Assembly (NCBI GenBank): GCA_016946835.1
Contig: JACVTC010000035.1
Location: 1,392,501-1,424,244 of the forward strand
From: Neocallimastix lanati (nom. inval.)
Taxonomy: Eukaryota; Neocallimastigomycota; Neocallimastigomycetes; Neocallimastigales; Neocallimastigaceae
DNA length: 31,744 nucleotides
Direction of reading: 5' to 3'
The notes under the pieces are model-generated. The model saw only the letters and a list, made by a program, of their open reading frames with translations, searched no databases and was not told where the DNA came from. Both the position numbers and the translations under genes were made by a program. Below, one piece after another: positions 1 through 10,843 of the stretch (positions within the stretch are counted from its first letter, which is position 1; every line of letters starts with the position of its first letter).

Positions 1-5
1 ATTAG

Positions 6-39
<34 letters not shown>

Positions 40-223
40 GTGTAATAAATAAATAAATAAACAATAATAATTTTTTAAAAAAAAAAAAAAAAAAAAGGTT
101 AAGAAAGTGTTTATTTTATGAAGTATGATGATGATAATGATTTTAAGGAGTCATAGATGATTTTAATTTCTATCAATGTAGTCTATCTATTTCAATATTT
201 ATATTAATAATATTTATTTAATA

Positions 224-265
<42 letters not shown>

Positions 266-300
266 AAAAAAAAAAGGTTTATATATATATATATAGTTTA
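1..300. repeat. Low-complexity AT-rich stretch
   Basis: A (TA)n run occupies roughly 4-33, an A tract about 75-96, a (TAA)n run about 224-255 followed by another A tract, and a short (TA)n near 280-294. No open frame or conserved motif is visible on either strand. Confidence 0.85.
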
Positions 301-308
301 ATAAATAG

Positions 309-425
309 ATAATCATCTTCATATCCCATCTCTATGGGCAAAGGAATAGTGCCGTTAGAAGTCCTGTTAAATTTCTGAAAATGTGGCGTTTTAAACTTTT
401 CATAAATAAATATATGGGTATATAA
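309..425. other. GC-richer island with small hairpins
   Basis: This is a short stretch of complex sequence in an AT desert. On the plus strand a frame is open from 309 to a TAA at 423-425 but has no early ATG. Two small hairpins are visible: CCCAT (325-329) with ATGGG (334-338), and GGCA (337-340) with TGCC (350-353). A similar GGCA-AAGG-TGCC hairpin occurs on the other strand near 3176-3191. It could be a relic of a repeated element or a small structured RNA. I do not recognise it. Confidence 0.3.
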
Positions 426-640
426 ATAAAAAATTTTATTAAATAATGTCAAATTATTCTTGAAATCAATAAAGAATATTTAAAATTAAAAAAAAAAAAA
501 AATCTATATAAAATTTAAAAAAGTTTTATATATCTTAAAAATATATATAAAAAAAAAATATTATTCTTTAAAATATTTTTAAAATTAATATATTCAAAAA
601 TATAAAAAAATTATTATTCTTTAAATATTTTTAAAATTAA

Positions 641-745
641 TATATTCTTTAAAAATAAAATATATTCTTTAAAAATAAAATATATTCTTTAAGAATAAAA
701 TATTCTTTAAAAATAAAATATTCTTTAAAAATAAAATATTCTTGA
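641..745. repeat. 18-20 bp AT-rich tandem repeat
   Basis: The unit ATATTCTTTAAAAATAAA recurs about six times with small length changes and one A-to-G variant near 692. The surrounding 430-1080 is otherwise A/T tracts and TA runs with no gene that I can support. Confidence 0.75.
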
Positions 746-763
746 AATTTATGAAAAGTATTT

Positions 764-799
<36 letters not shown>

Positions 800-1110
800 T
801 ATAAAAATAAAAATTGAAAGGTTTATAAAATCTTTAAATTAAATATATAAATAAAATATTCTTTAAAAATAAATTATTTTGATAAAAGTTTTTTATAAAA
901 AAAAACCAAAGAAAAAAAAAAAAATTTTTTTTATTAACCTTCTATGTTTATTAATTTTATAGTATTAATAAAATTAATGATATAGATATAAAAGTTATTA
1001 ATAAAAATATTTAATTATAAATTTTATTATACATTTTAGTAGAAAACCTTTGTTTTATAGCATTAAAAGTTTTTAATCAAAAAGTATAAAATATATATAT
1101 ATATATATAT

Positions 1111-1663
1111 ATTTAATAATAATTTTTGTAAAACAGAATTCTGATAATCTTTTTCAACTTGATCATTACACTGTCATTTATTACAAATCAGTATTTATAT
1201 TATTTATATTATTTAAATTAATTAAATATTTAAACCAATATTTCTATAATATCATGTCTAGGTCAACTAATTTGAATTTCATAGTTTTGTATTTTTCAAT
1301 GAAAATATTGATTTCATCAATTTTTCCTAATTTTTTTTTTCATTTTGTAATCGTTATAAGATAAAAAATCTTCTTGTTTTAATCCATATACTAATTTATA
1401 AATTTTTTTTTTTTTTTTTTATTTTTTGACAATTAAATTATCTAAATAATCATTGAAAAATTACTTGCTCTATATTGTTATAATAGTTTCAATTTTTAAA
1501 AATTTTAAAAATTGATCATTATTATTTATTTCACATCTAATTTTATTTTATATATATATTTTTTTATATAAATTATAAAATATTTTCTATATCATTTATT
1601 ATTAAGCTATTAAGTTTTTTATTATTTATTTAGTTATATACTATGAATAAATTAGTATTATTC
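1111..1663 (-). pseudogene. Decayed minus-strand coding relic
   Basis: Several short minus-strand frames read like protein rather than random AT translation, with charged residues and varied codons, but they are split by stops and frame changes. The clearest are 1317-1406 (contains YGLKQEDFLSYNDY), 1244-1330 (28 codons, contains IDEINIFIEKYKTM) and 1111-1173 (contains QVEKDYQNSVLQKL). Another segment lies upstream at about 1568-1663. Segments 1317-1406 and 1244-1330 overlap in different frames, as expected after a small indel. No family is recognised; a degenerate member of a repetitive Asn/Lys-rich family is possible. AT-rich DNA gives chance frames, so confidence is modest. Confidence 0.35.
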
Positions 1664-1786
1664 AATTTTTTTTTTTTTTTAGTTATGAAATATTTTTAAG
1701 AATATATTTTCATTTTTAATATTTAAAAGTAAAATATTTATTTAATTATTTATTCTGAATAAATTAGTATTAATTATTATTATTTA

Positions 1787-1817
<31 letters not shown>

Positions 1818-1974
1818 TATTTTTTATTTTTTATTTTTTTATTTTTTATTTTTTATTTTTTTTTTATTTTTCATATTATTTCATTATTATTATTATTTTT
1901 TGTAGTATTAAAATTAAACCTAAAAATATATATATTTATATTATATAAAAACCTCAATATTTTCATTCAACTTC
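1664..1974. repeat. T-rich low-complexity stretch
   Basis: T tracts and (TTTTTTA)n-like runs occupy about 1790-1880, with short ATT runs after them. I see no gene or structured element. Confidence 0.7.
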
Positions 1975-2110
1975 ATTCATTGACTCAACTACGCTCATTC
2001 TCGGGTGATCTCGACAGCTCTACGCAGCTTCACTACGTTACGTGCTCGATCTTCTCGCTCCCCTACATTGGCTTCGTCTCGTTTAAACATTCATTTGTTT
2101 TCATTCAATA
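1975..2110. other. GC-rich island, no firm gene
   Basis: About 120 bases here have near-balanced composition, against a surrounding sequence of perhaps 10-15 percent GC. Short words such as CTACG, TACG and CTCG recur several times. A plus-strand frame continues to 2165 but has no ATG at its head (it would need TTG at 1980), and most other frames are open too, which simply reflects the lack of AT-rich stops. It may be a fragment of a dispersed repeat or a transferred piece. Nothing identifies a function. Confidence 0.4.
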
Positions 2111-2129
2111 TTTTCTGTTTTTTGGGCAT

Positions 2130-2392
2130 TTAAAACCATACCATTTTTGCATAGATTTTGTATAAAAACCATACCATTTTGACACTTATTGATATAGGCA
2201 CCTGATAATATTGATATATCAACACATGGTTTTGAACATATATTTGTCATAAAACCCTGCATGTTTATTAATAATTTGGAGCCTATATCAATATATGGTC
2301 AAAACAGCAATGATTGCATATAAACCATATATGTTTTGAATGTTCAATTAAGCCATAAAACCTGTTATTTTAATTGAAATATAGCTGTTGTG
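2130..2392. other. Non-coding region with nested inverted repeats
   Basis: Complex sequence without an open frame. A near-perfect 16-bp inverted repeat (2187-2202 with 2278-2293, one mismatch) encloses a second pairing: ACATG 2224-2228 with CATGT 2260-2264, and GTTTT 2229-2233 with AAAAC 2251-2255. Immediately downstream AACAGC (2303-2308) pairs with GCTGTT (2384-2389) around two hairpins: CATATA 2317-2322 with TATATG 2328-2333, and TTCAATTAA 2343-2351 with TTAATTGAA 2370-2378. The words AAAACCATACCATTTT occur twice just before. A structured RNA or a foldback mobile element are both possible. AT-rich inverted repeats arise by chance, but the first stem contains GGC/GCC. Confidence 0.35.
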
Positions 2393-2445
2393 GCTTATAT
2401 GAACTACATGATTTTGAGGTTAAATTATTAATAAAGAAATCCATA

Positions 2446-2450
2446 ATAGA

Positions 2451-2485
<35 letters not shown>

Positions 2486-2488
2486 AAA
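2446..2488. repeat. (TAAA)n microsatellite
   Basis: About ten uninterrupted AAAT/TAAA units. Confidence 0.9.
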
Positions 2489-2716
2489 ATCCTATTAAGA
2501 TATTAATCCTAATAATACTAATATTAATAACGGTTTTAATACTAATGATATTAATACCAATTATAATGATATAATGATATTAATAATACTAATACTAATA
2601 TTAATACTAATAATGATATTAAATACTAATAATATAAATACAAATACTACTAGTTATGATATTAGTACGAATGATACTGATGCTAATACTAATATTATAA
2701 ATATCGTAATTGTATA
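2489..2716 (+). repeat. Imperfect AAT/ACT repeat, possible Asn/Thr-rich coding relic
   Basis: The sequence is an irregular mix of AAT, ACT, ATT and GAT triplets. Read on the plus strand it gives Asn/Thr/Asp/Ile-rich peptide for most of its length, but the frame changes near 2570-2580, at an 8-bp duplication (ATAATGAT twice), and again near 2620. It may be a relic of an Asn-rich protein gene or just a degenerate trinucleotide repeat. I lean to the latter. Confidence 0.35.
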
Positions 2717-2723
2717 ATTGTGA

Positions 2724-2861
2724 TTATATTTCCTTAATCATTGTCCAGAGGTTGTAATCTTTTTTTGAATCTCTAGAATAGATATAAGCCGTTTTTTTGG
2801 CTTCATCATAGGTTTCAGCATCGGTACTTCTTACTTCCAAAGAAAGAGGATCCTTAATCTC
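2724..2861 (-). pseudogene. Coding-like fragment or terminal exon, unknown protein
   Basis: A minus-strand frame of 45 codons ending in TAA at 2724-2726 has strongly protein-like composition. It is rich in Asp, Glu, Lys and Tyr, with a Trp, and contains STDAETYDEAKKTAYIYS and DYNLWTMIKEI. It has no initiating ATG. An in-frame TAA lies at 2862-2864, and a T-rich tract ending in TTTAG lies just upstream at about 2869-2885, which resembles a splice acceptor region but is not in the right place to give an open frame. The piece is either the last exon of a gene whose upstream part is lost or unrecognised, or a relic. Family not recognised. Confidence 0.4.
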
Positions 2862-3099
2862 TTACTTCTAAATAAAAATAAAAAAAAAAGTTTATTAAAC
2901 AAAAAATAATAATATAAGTATCTAAAGGTCCATATTGATATTTATTTTAACAATTTTAACAACGATAACAAAAAAAAAAAAAAAAAAAAAAAAAAAGATT
3001 AGATCAGTTTATGTATCTATTGTTGATATTTTCCCTTTAATTCTTTTAATTACCTAATCCTAATATTCTTAACAGAAGATGTTAAAGTGTTCTAACAAT

Positions 3100-3220
3100 A
3101 TTAAAACTTTATAAAAAATAGAAGCTCGTTAACACATTGTCAATTAGAGACGGTTGGGGACATTTGTACAGTTTCGGCATTACCCTTTGCCTTGGGTAGA
3201 ATAATTTAATGATATGTAAT
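3100..3220. other. GC-richer island, unidentified
   Basis: About 90 bases (3121-3210) of balanced composition. Both strands have short protein-like frames: plus strand to a TAG at about 3196, and minus strand about 21 codons to TGA. They cannot be told apart. A GGCA/TGCC hairpin (3176-3179 with 3188-3191) sits inside and resembles the one near 337-353 in inverted orientation. No function can be assigned. The flanking 2870-3100 and 3221-3565 hold A/T tracts and no gene. Confidence 0.3.
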
Positions 3221-3565
3221 ATAGTAGGTGAACATATATAAATATATATATAATTATAAATATATAAATACATGTTAATTATTAATATTATTATAATTAT
3301 TTTTTTTATATTTTTTTTAATTTTTTTATATTTTTTTTAATTTTTTTTATTTTTTTTTTATTTCTTTTATTTTTTTTTATTATAATTATTAAAATTATTT
3401 TTAAATAAATTATTAAATCTTTGTAAAAATTTTTTTAATTTATTATTTTTCATCTAATTTTTTTAGTTAGATAAAAATTTATATATTATCATTACTTTTC
3501 ATGATATAAAATTGATAAAAATAATAAATAGAGTAAAAGTACAGAAAAATAAATTAATATAAATA

Positions 3566-4400
3566 GTAGAATATGAATCAATTAAAGTACAGATTAAATG
3601 AAAATAAAATGCAATACAATACAATAAAATAAAATGAAATAAAATAAAACAAAATAAATAGTAGAATATGAATATAAAGTACAGATTGAATAAAATAAAT
3701 AGTAGAATATGAATATAAAGTACAGATTGAATAAAATAAATAGTAGAATATGAATATAAAGTACAGATTGAATAAAATAAATAGTAGAATATGAATATAA
3801 AGTACAGATTGAATGAAATAAATAGTAGAATATGAATATAAAGTACAGATTGAATAAAATAAATAGTAGAATATGAATATAAAGTACAGATTGAATAAAA
3901 TAAATAGTAGAATATGAATATAAAGTACAGATTGAATAAAATAAATAGTAGAATATGAATATAAAGTACAGATTGAATAAAATAAATAGTAGAATATGAA
4001 TATAAAGTACAGATTGAATAAAATAAATAGTAGAATATGAATATAAAGTACAGATTGAATAAAATAAATAGTAGAATATGAATATAAAGTACAGATTGAA
4101 TAAAATAAATAGTAGAATATGAATATAAAGTACAGATTGAATAAAATAAATAGTAGAATATGAATATAAAGTACAGATTGAATAAAATAAATAGTAGAAT
4201 ATGAATATAAAGTACAGATTGAATAAAATAAATTGTAGAATATGAATATAAAGCACAGATTGAATAAAATAAAATAAAATAAAATAAAATAAAATAAATA
4301 TTGAAGTAATATAAAATAGTAAAGTATTAATAAAAATAAAATAAAATAAAATAAATAGTAGAATATGAATACAATTAAAGTACAGATTAAATAAAATAAA
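3566..4400. repeat. 41-bp minisatellite, 15 copies, with diverged outer copies
   Basis: Fifteen head-to-tail copies of a 41-bp unit start at 3661 and recur every 41 bases to 4235. They are almost identical, and the changes are mainly in the copy near 3811 and in the last unit. The unit begins GTAGAATATGAATATAAAG and contains GTACAGATT. Single longer, diverged copies containing CAATTAAAGTACAGATT lie outside the array at 3566 and 4358, separated from it by short (AAAAT)n-type runs. Long minus-strand frames cross the array only because 41 is not a multiple of three and the unit lacks stops there. They repeat every 41 residues and are not taken as genes. Confidence 0.9.
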
Positions 4401-4572
4401 AAAAAAATATTCATTTATAGAACTATTTATATACATACATATATATATTTTTTTAATTTATTTTTATTTATTTATTAATTTTTCTTTAGAGTTGATTGTA
4501 CAATTATTAAGATTTTTAGTATTTCTATTTTCTATATATATATATATATATATATTTTAAATTTATATTAAT

Positions 4573-4608
<36 letters not shown>

Positions 4609-4739
4609 GAGTGGACGACTTTAGAATTTATAGAATTTATAGAATTTCTTTAAATTTGTTATTATTATTAATTATTTTATTTTATTTTTTTTAATAATTT
4701 ATCATTGACCATCAATAACTTTAAGCTTTTAATTAATTA
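4401..4739. repeat. T-tract and AT-rich stretch
   Basis: Holds a (TA)n run near 4533-4554, a T run of about 31 at 4575-4605 and a small GAATTTATA repeat near 4621-4645. No gene is visible. Confidence 0.7.
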
Positions 4740-4754
4740 TGAAAAATTAATCAT

Positions 4755-4756
4755 AA

Positions 4757-4795
<39 letters not shown>

Positions 4796-4847
4796 TAATA
4801 ATAATAAATAATAATAATAATAATAATAAATAATAATAATAATAATA

Positions 4848-4889
<42 letters not shown>

Positions 4890-4913
4890 TAATAATAATA
4901 ATAATAATAATAA
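4755..4913. repeat. (TAA)n microsatellite with TAAA interruptions
   Basis: Nearly pure TAA/AAT triplets with several single-base insertions that switch phase. Confidence 0.95.
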
Positions 4914-4979
4914 TTGATACATGTTGTTTGTTTGTTTATTTATTTATTATATTACGAATTATGGGTAACATGATTTTTT

Positions 4980-5170
4980 TTTATTTTTTTATTTTTTTTA
5001 TTTCTAATAGGTATCGCCGTTGGTTTCAGCCCTCCCCCCGTAGTTCATTTTATATTGAGGAAGTCACTTTCATATAGGCGGATAATGTTCCTGTTGGATG
5101 GCCTTACTGAGTGTTCAACATTGAGGCTCTGCCATGGATATTATTGCTGAGAATTCGCCTATAAATAATA
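4980..5170. other. GC-richer island with long-range hairpin
   Basis: About 150 bases of balanced composition (5007-5160). TATAGGCG (5073-5080) is perfectly complementary to CGCCTATA (5156-5163). Nested inside, ATAAT (5082-5086) can pair with ATTAT (5140-5144) and ATGGC (5098-5102) with GCCAT (5131-5135), all collinear. Plus-strand translation gives one open stretch of about 45 codons without an early ATG, and the minus strand is broken by stops. A small structured RNA is possible. No snRNA, SRP, RNase P or snoRNA box set was recognised. Confidence 0.35.
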
Positions 5171-5404
5171 AAATAATAATTAATAATAATAATGGATAAT
5201 AATAATAATAGGACTAATTATTGATTTATTTTTAATAAATCTTGATCATTCAAATGAGAAAGAGAAAATTAAGAAGAAAATTAGGTTGGGTAATGACATA
5301 TAATATTATCTCTAGTATGAATAAAAATCAAACAAAATATAGGTAAACTTAAATAATCATTAACTTTTTATTTATAGTTTGATAATCCTTTGAAACCATT
5401 TATA
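5171..5404. other. AT-rich spacer, nothing recognised
   Basis: Short TAA runs, then mixed AT-rich sequence without open frames or strong repeats. Confidence 0.6.
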
Positions 5405-5630
<226 letters not shown>

Positions 5631-6361
5631 ATCATTCTTTCTTATAATATTTTAATATATTTTGATATATTTTATTCTATAAATAAAATAATAATATATT
5701 GGGATAATTAATTTAAATAATTAAACAATATATTAAAGTTAATATTAATATATTCAATATTCAATTTATAATATTAAAATAAATTATTATTCTATTGAAT
5801 ATTTATATTAAAAAAATAACCTTTTCAAAAAAATAATAATAAATAAAAATAAATAAAATAATAATAAAATAAACAAAAAAAAAAAAGAATTATCCATCAT
5901 TATAAATTATTTGGTTTATATTAAAATTTATTTTTTTTTATATATACACAAATTAAATTTTGAAAAACTTAAATGTTTTTTTTTTTTTTAATTTTTTTTT
6001 AATTTTTTTTTTTTTATTATTAAAAAAAAAAAAGAAATTTAAAAGAGCTTATAGTAATACTTCAAATTTTAAAATTATTTAATATTTATATATTTATATT
6101 TATATATTTATATATTTAATATTCATATTTAAAATTTATTTAAATAAATGGTTATATAAATTTATTATTTTTTATAATTAATAGTAAATAATTAGTATTT
6201 AATAAATATATATTTTTTATTAAATATTTAATATATAATATTTCAGGTCTAACGTCAAAATATCTAGATGTTTAATGCATATATTGATTTTTATTTTATT
6301 AATAAATATATTTATATATATATAATTTTATTATAAAACTATTATTATAACATTAAAACCA

Positions 6362-6430
6362 TTATACATCTATATTTAATTAATTATTTGCTATTATCGT
6401 TTCAAATAATTTATCTCTTTTTGTATTAGT
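6362..6430 (-). pseudogene. Short coding-like relic
   Basis: The minus strand reads a hydrophilic peptide containing KRDKLFETIIANN, a stop, then LNIDV and another stop. The pattern is faintly like the helix-turn region of an ankyrin repeat, but it is too short and broken to assign. Confidence 0.15.
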
Positions 6431-6452
6431 TAATTATAATTAATAGATTAAT

Positions 6453-6491
<39 letters not shown>

Positions 6492-8196
6492 TTGATAATT
6501 TTTAGAAATGATAATAAATGATATGTTTTATTTATTTATTTGTTTATTTTTTTTAACTAAATAACATTTAAAAAAAAAATAAAAAAGAGAATTTCATATA
6601 TAGAAGTATTTCTAATTGAATTATATTATGTAATAGTATATTGTAAAATATATAAATTTTTATTTAATATTTTTTTTAAACTAAAATTATAATTTAAATT
6701 TTTAGTTACTTTCTTCTTCTTTATTTTTTTATATATAATTATTTTGTGGTTACACAAGGCAACCAATATTTTTTATTTTTATTTTTATTGAAAAGTATAA
6801 TTAATTTATGTTGTAACAAATAAATAATATATATTAGTAAATATTAAGGTAAAGATTAAGGTAATTAATAAATAATAAATTGAAATTTTTAAATTTTATT
6901 TAAAATAATAATAAATAATAAATAGAAAAAGTTTATAATAGAAAAATAATTTAGAGAAGAAATTATATTACAATATTATAGAAAGTAGTTTTAATTTTTG
7001 TAAAAAGATATATTACATAAAGGAAATATCTAAAAATAATAATTATTTTCATTATAAAATTAAAGAGATGTAGATGGAATAATTATACAACATGATGGAT
7101 ATTTTTTTTTTTTAAAAATTTTTATTAAAAAAAAAAAGTTAATATTAATAAAATAGTAAAAAAAAAAAAATTTTTTTTTTTATTATTTTTTATAGTTTAT
7201 TAATTATTAAATTAAATTTTTCAAACTTTTTTTTTTTATATTATAAATTTTTTTATATTGTAAATATTAATATTTAAATAAGAAATTGCCGTTTTTTTTA
7301 TACCAATAGAAAAAAAGTTTTTTTTTTTTTATTAATTCAGGAATCAAAATTTATTTAATTTTTTTTTATTTAAATTAGTTCCTATTTTAGGGTTATTAAA
7401 TTTTTTTTAATGGGTGAATTAATTTCTTTATAATTTCTTTATGGTTTTATTAATTTATTAATTTTTTTTTATTTTTTTAATTTCTAATTTCTAGTTTGAT
7501 CTACTTTTCATTGGTGATGCTACTTTTAACAAGATTATATTACCAATTATTTATGCATACTAATATTTTTATTTATATGAAATTGTATTTATGATTAACG
7601 TAATCCATAAAATGCTGTATGTAGCATGAAATATTAAATGAATCATAATGTATATAAAGAAAAATTTCTATTCGTTCATTTTCCCCCTATATCATTTTTT
7701 TTGATCATTGAAGTATATTATTTTGATAAAATTTTTTAATTGATTTAAAGAAAAATTAATGGAAAAATTAGAGATTTTTATTAGAGCATATTGTTTCCTT
7801 TATTTTTATTTTTATTTTTTATTTTATTTTTTTTTATTATTATCATTTTTATTATATTTATTTTTTTATTTAGGAGTTCAACTTAATAATTTAAATTGTT
7901 CTTAAATAACAAATCAATATAATTATTTATGATATGGAGTACAGAGCTTTATTAGAAATTTATATGTATAACAATGAAATTACTAGTATTAATAAAAAAA
8001 AACATGTCAATATAATTAAATTAATTATTTTAAAATGTTGACATTATAAAAAGTTCATTATAAAAAAAGATAATAATTAATAATTAATTTTTAATAAATA
8101 AAACTATCACATTGGATAATATAATAATTTTTTCTTCTTTCAATTAATTTTGTGTTTTATCCACTATTAAAATAATAATACTAATGAAAAAAATAT

Positions 8197-8229
<33 letters not shown>

Positions 8230-10683
8230 TTATATAATTTATTTTATTTGAAGTTACAGTACATCTTATTATTTTTTAGTGGTTTATACCAACATGTAAA
8301 ACTCATCTATTAACTTTTATGTAGGACTTTATAATATGCTTTATAACATTTATAAAAAATATATTATTATACAATGAAAATATAATATTTAAGTTATTAA
8401 AATATATATATTTTTTTAAAACTATTTTAATTTATATTAAAAATAATAAATATATAGTTTATATTTAATATTTTCATTAATAAACAATAATAAGGTTTCA
8501 TAATAATTATAATCACACACACAACTAAAAAAAAAAAAAAGAGAAAAATTAATTTCAGATTTTAATTAAAATTTAAAATATTATAATTTTAAATTTATAG
8601 ACCATATAAAAATAATTAAAAAATAATCATAATATATAAGTATTTATTAATTTAATTTAATAAAGAAAAATAACAAAAAAAACTTTTTTTTTTTTTTTTT
8701 TTTTTTTACCAATTATATATTAAAAAATAAATAAAAAGTTTATTATGTATTAAAAAAAAAAAGATGTTTTATTTTTGACTATTAATAATAATACTAATTT
8801 TTATAATAAAAAATATTAAGAAAAATACTAAAAAAAAATGTTTTTATTATTTTTATTATTATTTTTTTAAATTAAAGTATAATATTTTAATATTTTTAAT
8901 TAATAGATTTAATTTGAATATTAATTAGATTTATAAAAAGTTTTACATTTTAATTTTTAGAACGTTGATGACCATTTTAATTAATTAAATTTTTATTCCT
9001 AATTATATATATATCGTTTTATTATTATTTTTTATCCCAAAATAATAATAAGGAATAAAAAAAAAATTAAAAAGAATGATTATTATTATTACTATCATAT
9101 TATCATAATAATAATAATAATAATATTTATATCATTTTTTTATTTTTTATTTTTTTATTTTTTTTTTTTTTTTTACAATTATCAAATAATATTATGGTTA
9201 ATATTTAATATTAAAATAGTAATAAATATTTTATCATTAATATCAGCTAATTTTTTTATTGTTTAAATAACCCAATTTAATCTTTTTTTATTATAATTAT
9301 TTATTATAATTATTTAAATAAATTAATAATAAATATAATAAAAAAGAAATAAATTAAAGTTAAAATATTTAATAATATGGAAGATAAAAAGTTTAAAGTA
9401 AAAAAAAAAAAAATATTAACTTTTAAATTAAGTATTTTAAAATAAAATATGATTTATATTAAAAAGAAATTGATCTGAAGATTAAGATAAAATACTAATA
9501 GTTATAATAATAAACAACGAAAAATAAACCTTTCATTAATGTATATATATATATAAAGTCATTTAAATTAATATGAAATAATTATATTTTGATAGATGAC
9601 TGATTTTTTATTTTTTATCTTTTTATTATATAATTAAGAGATATCCAATAATATAGAAAATTATAAATGATAATAAAAAAAAAAAAAAAAAAAAAGAATA
9701 GACATAATAATTTTTATATAATATATTTTTGTTTAATAGAATTTAATTGATAGTACATATTAAACTTTGAAAAAAAAAAAAAAAAAAAGAACAAATTAAA
9801 ATAACAGATAATTTTATTATCTTTAAAAATTAGATAAAACATTAGAATTTAATTTTTTTTATTAATAATATTTGAATTTATTATGATGTTTATTTTTTTA
9901 AATATTTTATATCTAATTTCTTCTTTTTTTTTTTTTTTTTTAATAAACTTTTATAATAATAATAAAAAAAAAGGTTATAAATTTTGTTAAATAAAAAAAA
10001 AGTTTTTTTAAAATTTGTTTATTTTTATGATAAAAAATAAAAAATAAAAATAAAAAAATGAGAATTATTGATACGTAACAACTTTTTTATTTTTATTTTT
10101 AATTTTATTTTTTATAAATAAAACAAAAAAATAATTAAAAGCGGTAAATTTTAATTATAACCTTTATATTATTAATTTATTAAATTTTAAAAATGATATT
10201 TTTAATATTTTTAAAGCTAAAAATTAATTAAAGTACTATACGAATTGATTATTTATTTATTTTTTTTTTATTTTATTTTATCTACTGAAATAAATTTAAA
10301 TGGTTTATTTAATCATTTATAATTAAATTAAATAATTATTCATAGGAGTATATTTTTTTATAAATTTAATAACATAATAACAATAATAATAATAATTATA
10401 AAATAACAATAAAAGAATAAAAGAATAAAAAAGTGATATTAAAAAAAAATACTAAGATTTATACTAATTAATAATAATCCAATTAATAAATAAAATCAAT
10501 AATAATATAATAAAAATATTGATAATTAAATAATGATTATATTAATAATAGTACTATTATTAATAATCAAATAATATTAATAATAACAATAATATTAATA
10601 ATAAAATACTAATAAAAAAACATTTTTAATAATAGGAATTAAGAACAAAACATTTTTTTTTTAAATTTAATGTATTTTACTTA

Positions 10684-10843
10684 ATTCTTTTTCCACTTTT
10701 AAATTATATAAAATATTTATTATATATTATATTTAATTAGTATTTTTAATATATATAAAATTCTTTTTCCACTTTTAAATTATATAAAACATTTACAATA
10801 TATATATATATAATATTTAATTAGTGTTTTTAATATAGATAAA
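10684..10843. repeat. Diverged tandem duplication of about 76-84 bp
   Basis: Two adjacent copies (10684-10759 and 10760-10843) share their first 26 bases from ATTCTTTTTCCACTTTTAAA onward and their ends (ATTTAATTAG, TTTTTAATATA). The middle differs by a TA-run expansion in the second copy. Function unknown. Confidence 0.75.

Noticed and set aside
111-190. ATGATGATGA resembling a C box of a C/D snoRNA
   Set aside because: No D box (CTGA) or terminal stem at the right distance; probably a GAT repeat.
1980-2165. 61-codon plus-strand frame in the GC-rich island
   Set aside because: Begins at TTG, not ATG, and other frames of the island are equally open; kept only as an island.
3578-4436. Two overlapping minus-strand frames of about 280 codons over the minisatellite
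   Set aside because: They are Leu/Phe/Ile/Tyr repeats generated by the 41-bp unit in alternating phases; there is no domain and no independent support.
7497-7635. Plus-strand protein-like stretch (contains FIGDATFNKIILPIIYAY)
   Set aside because: Interrupted by stops and very hydrophobic, as chance AT translation often is; noted only as a faint relic.
8270-8350. Plus-strand protein-like stretch in a slightly richer patch
   Set aside because: Short, several stops, no support on reading both strands.
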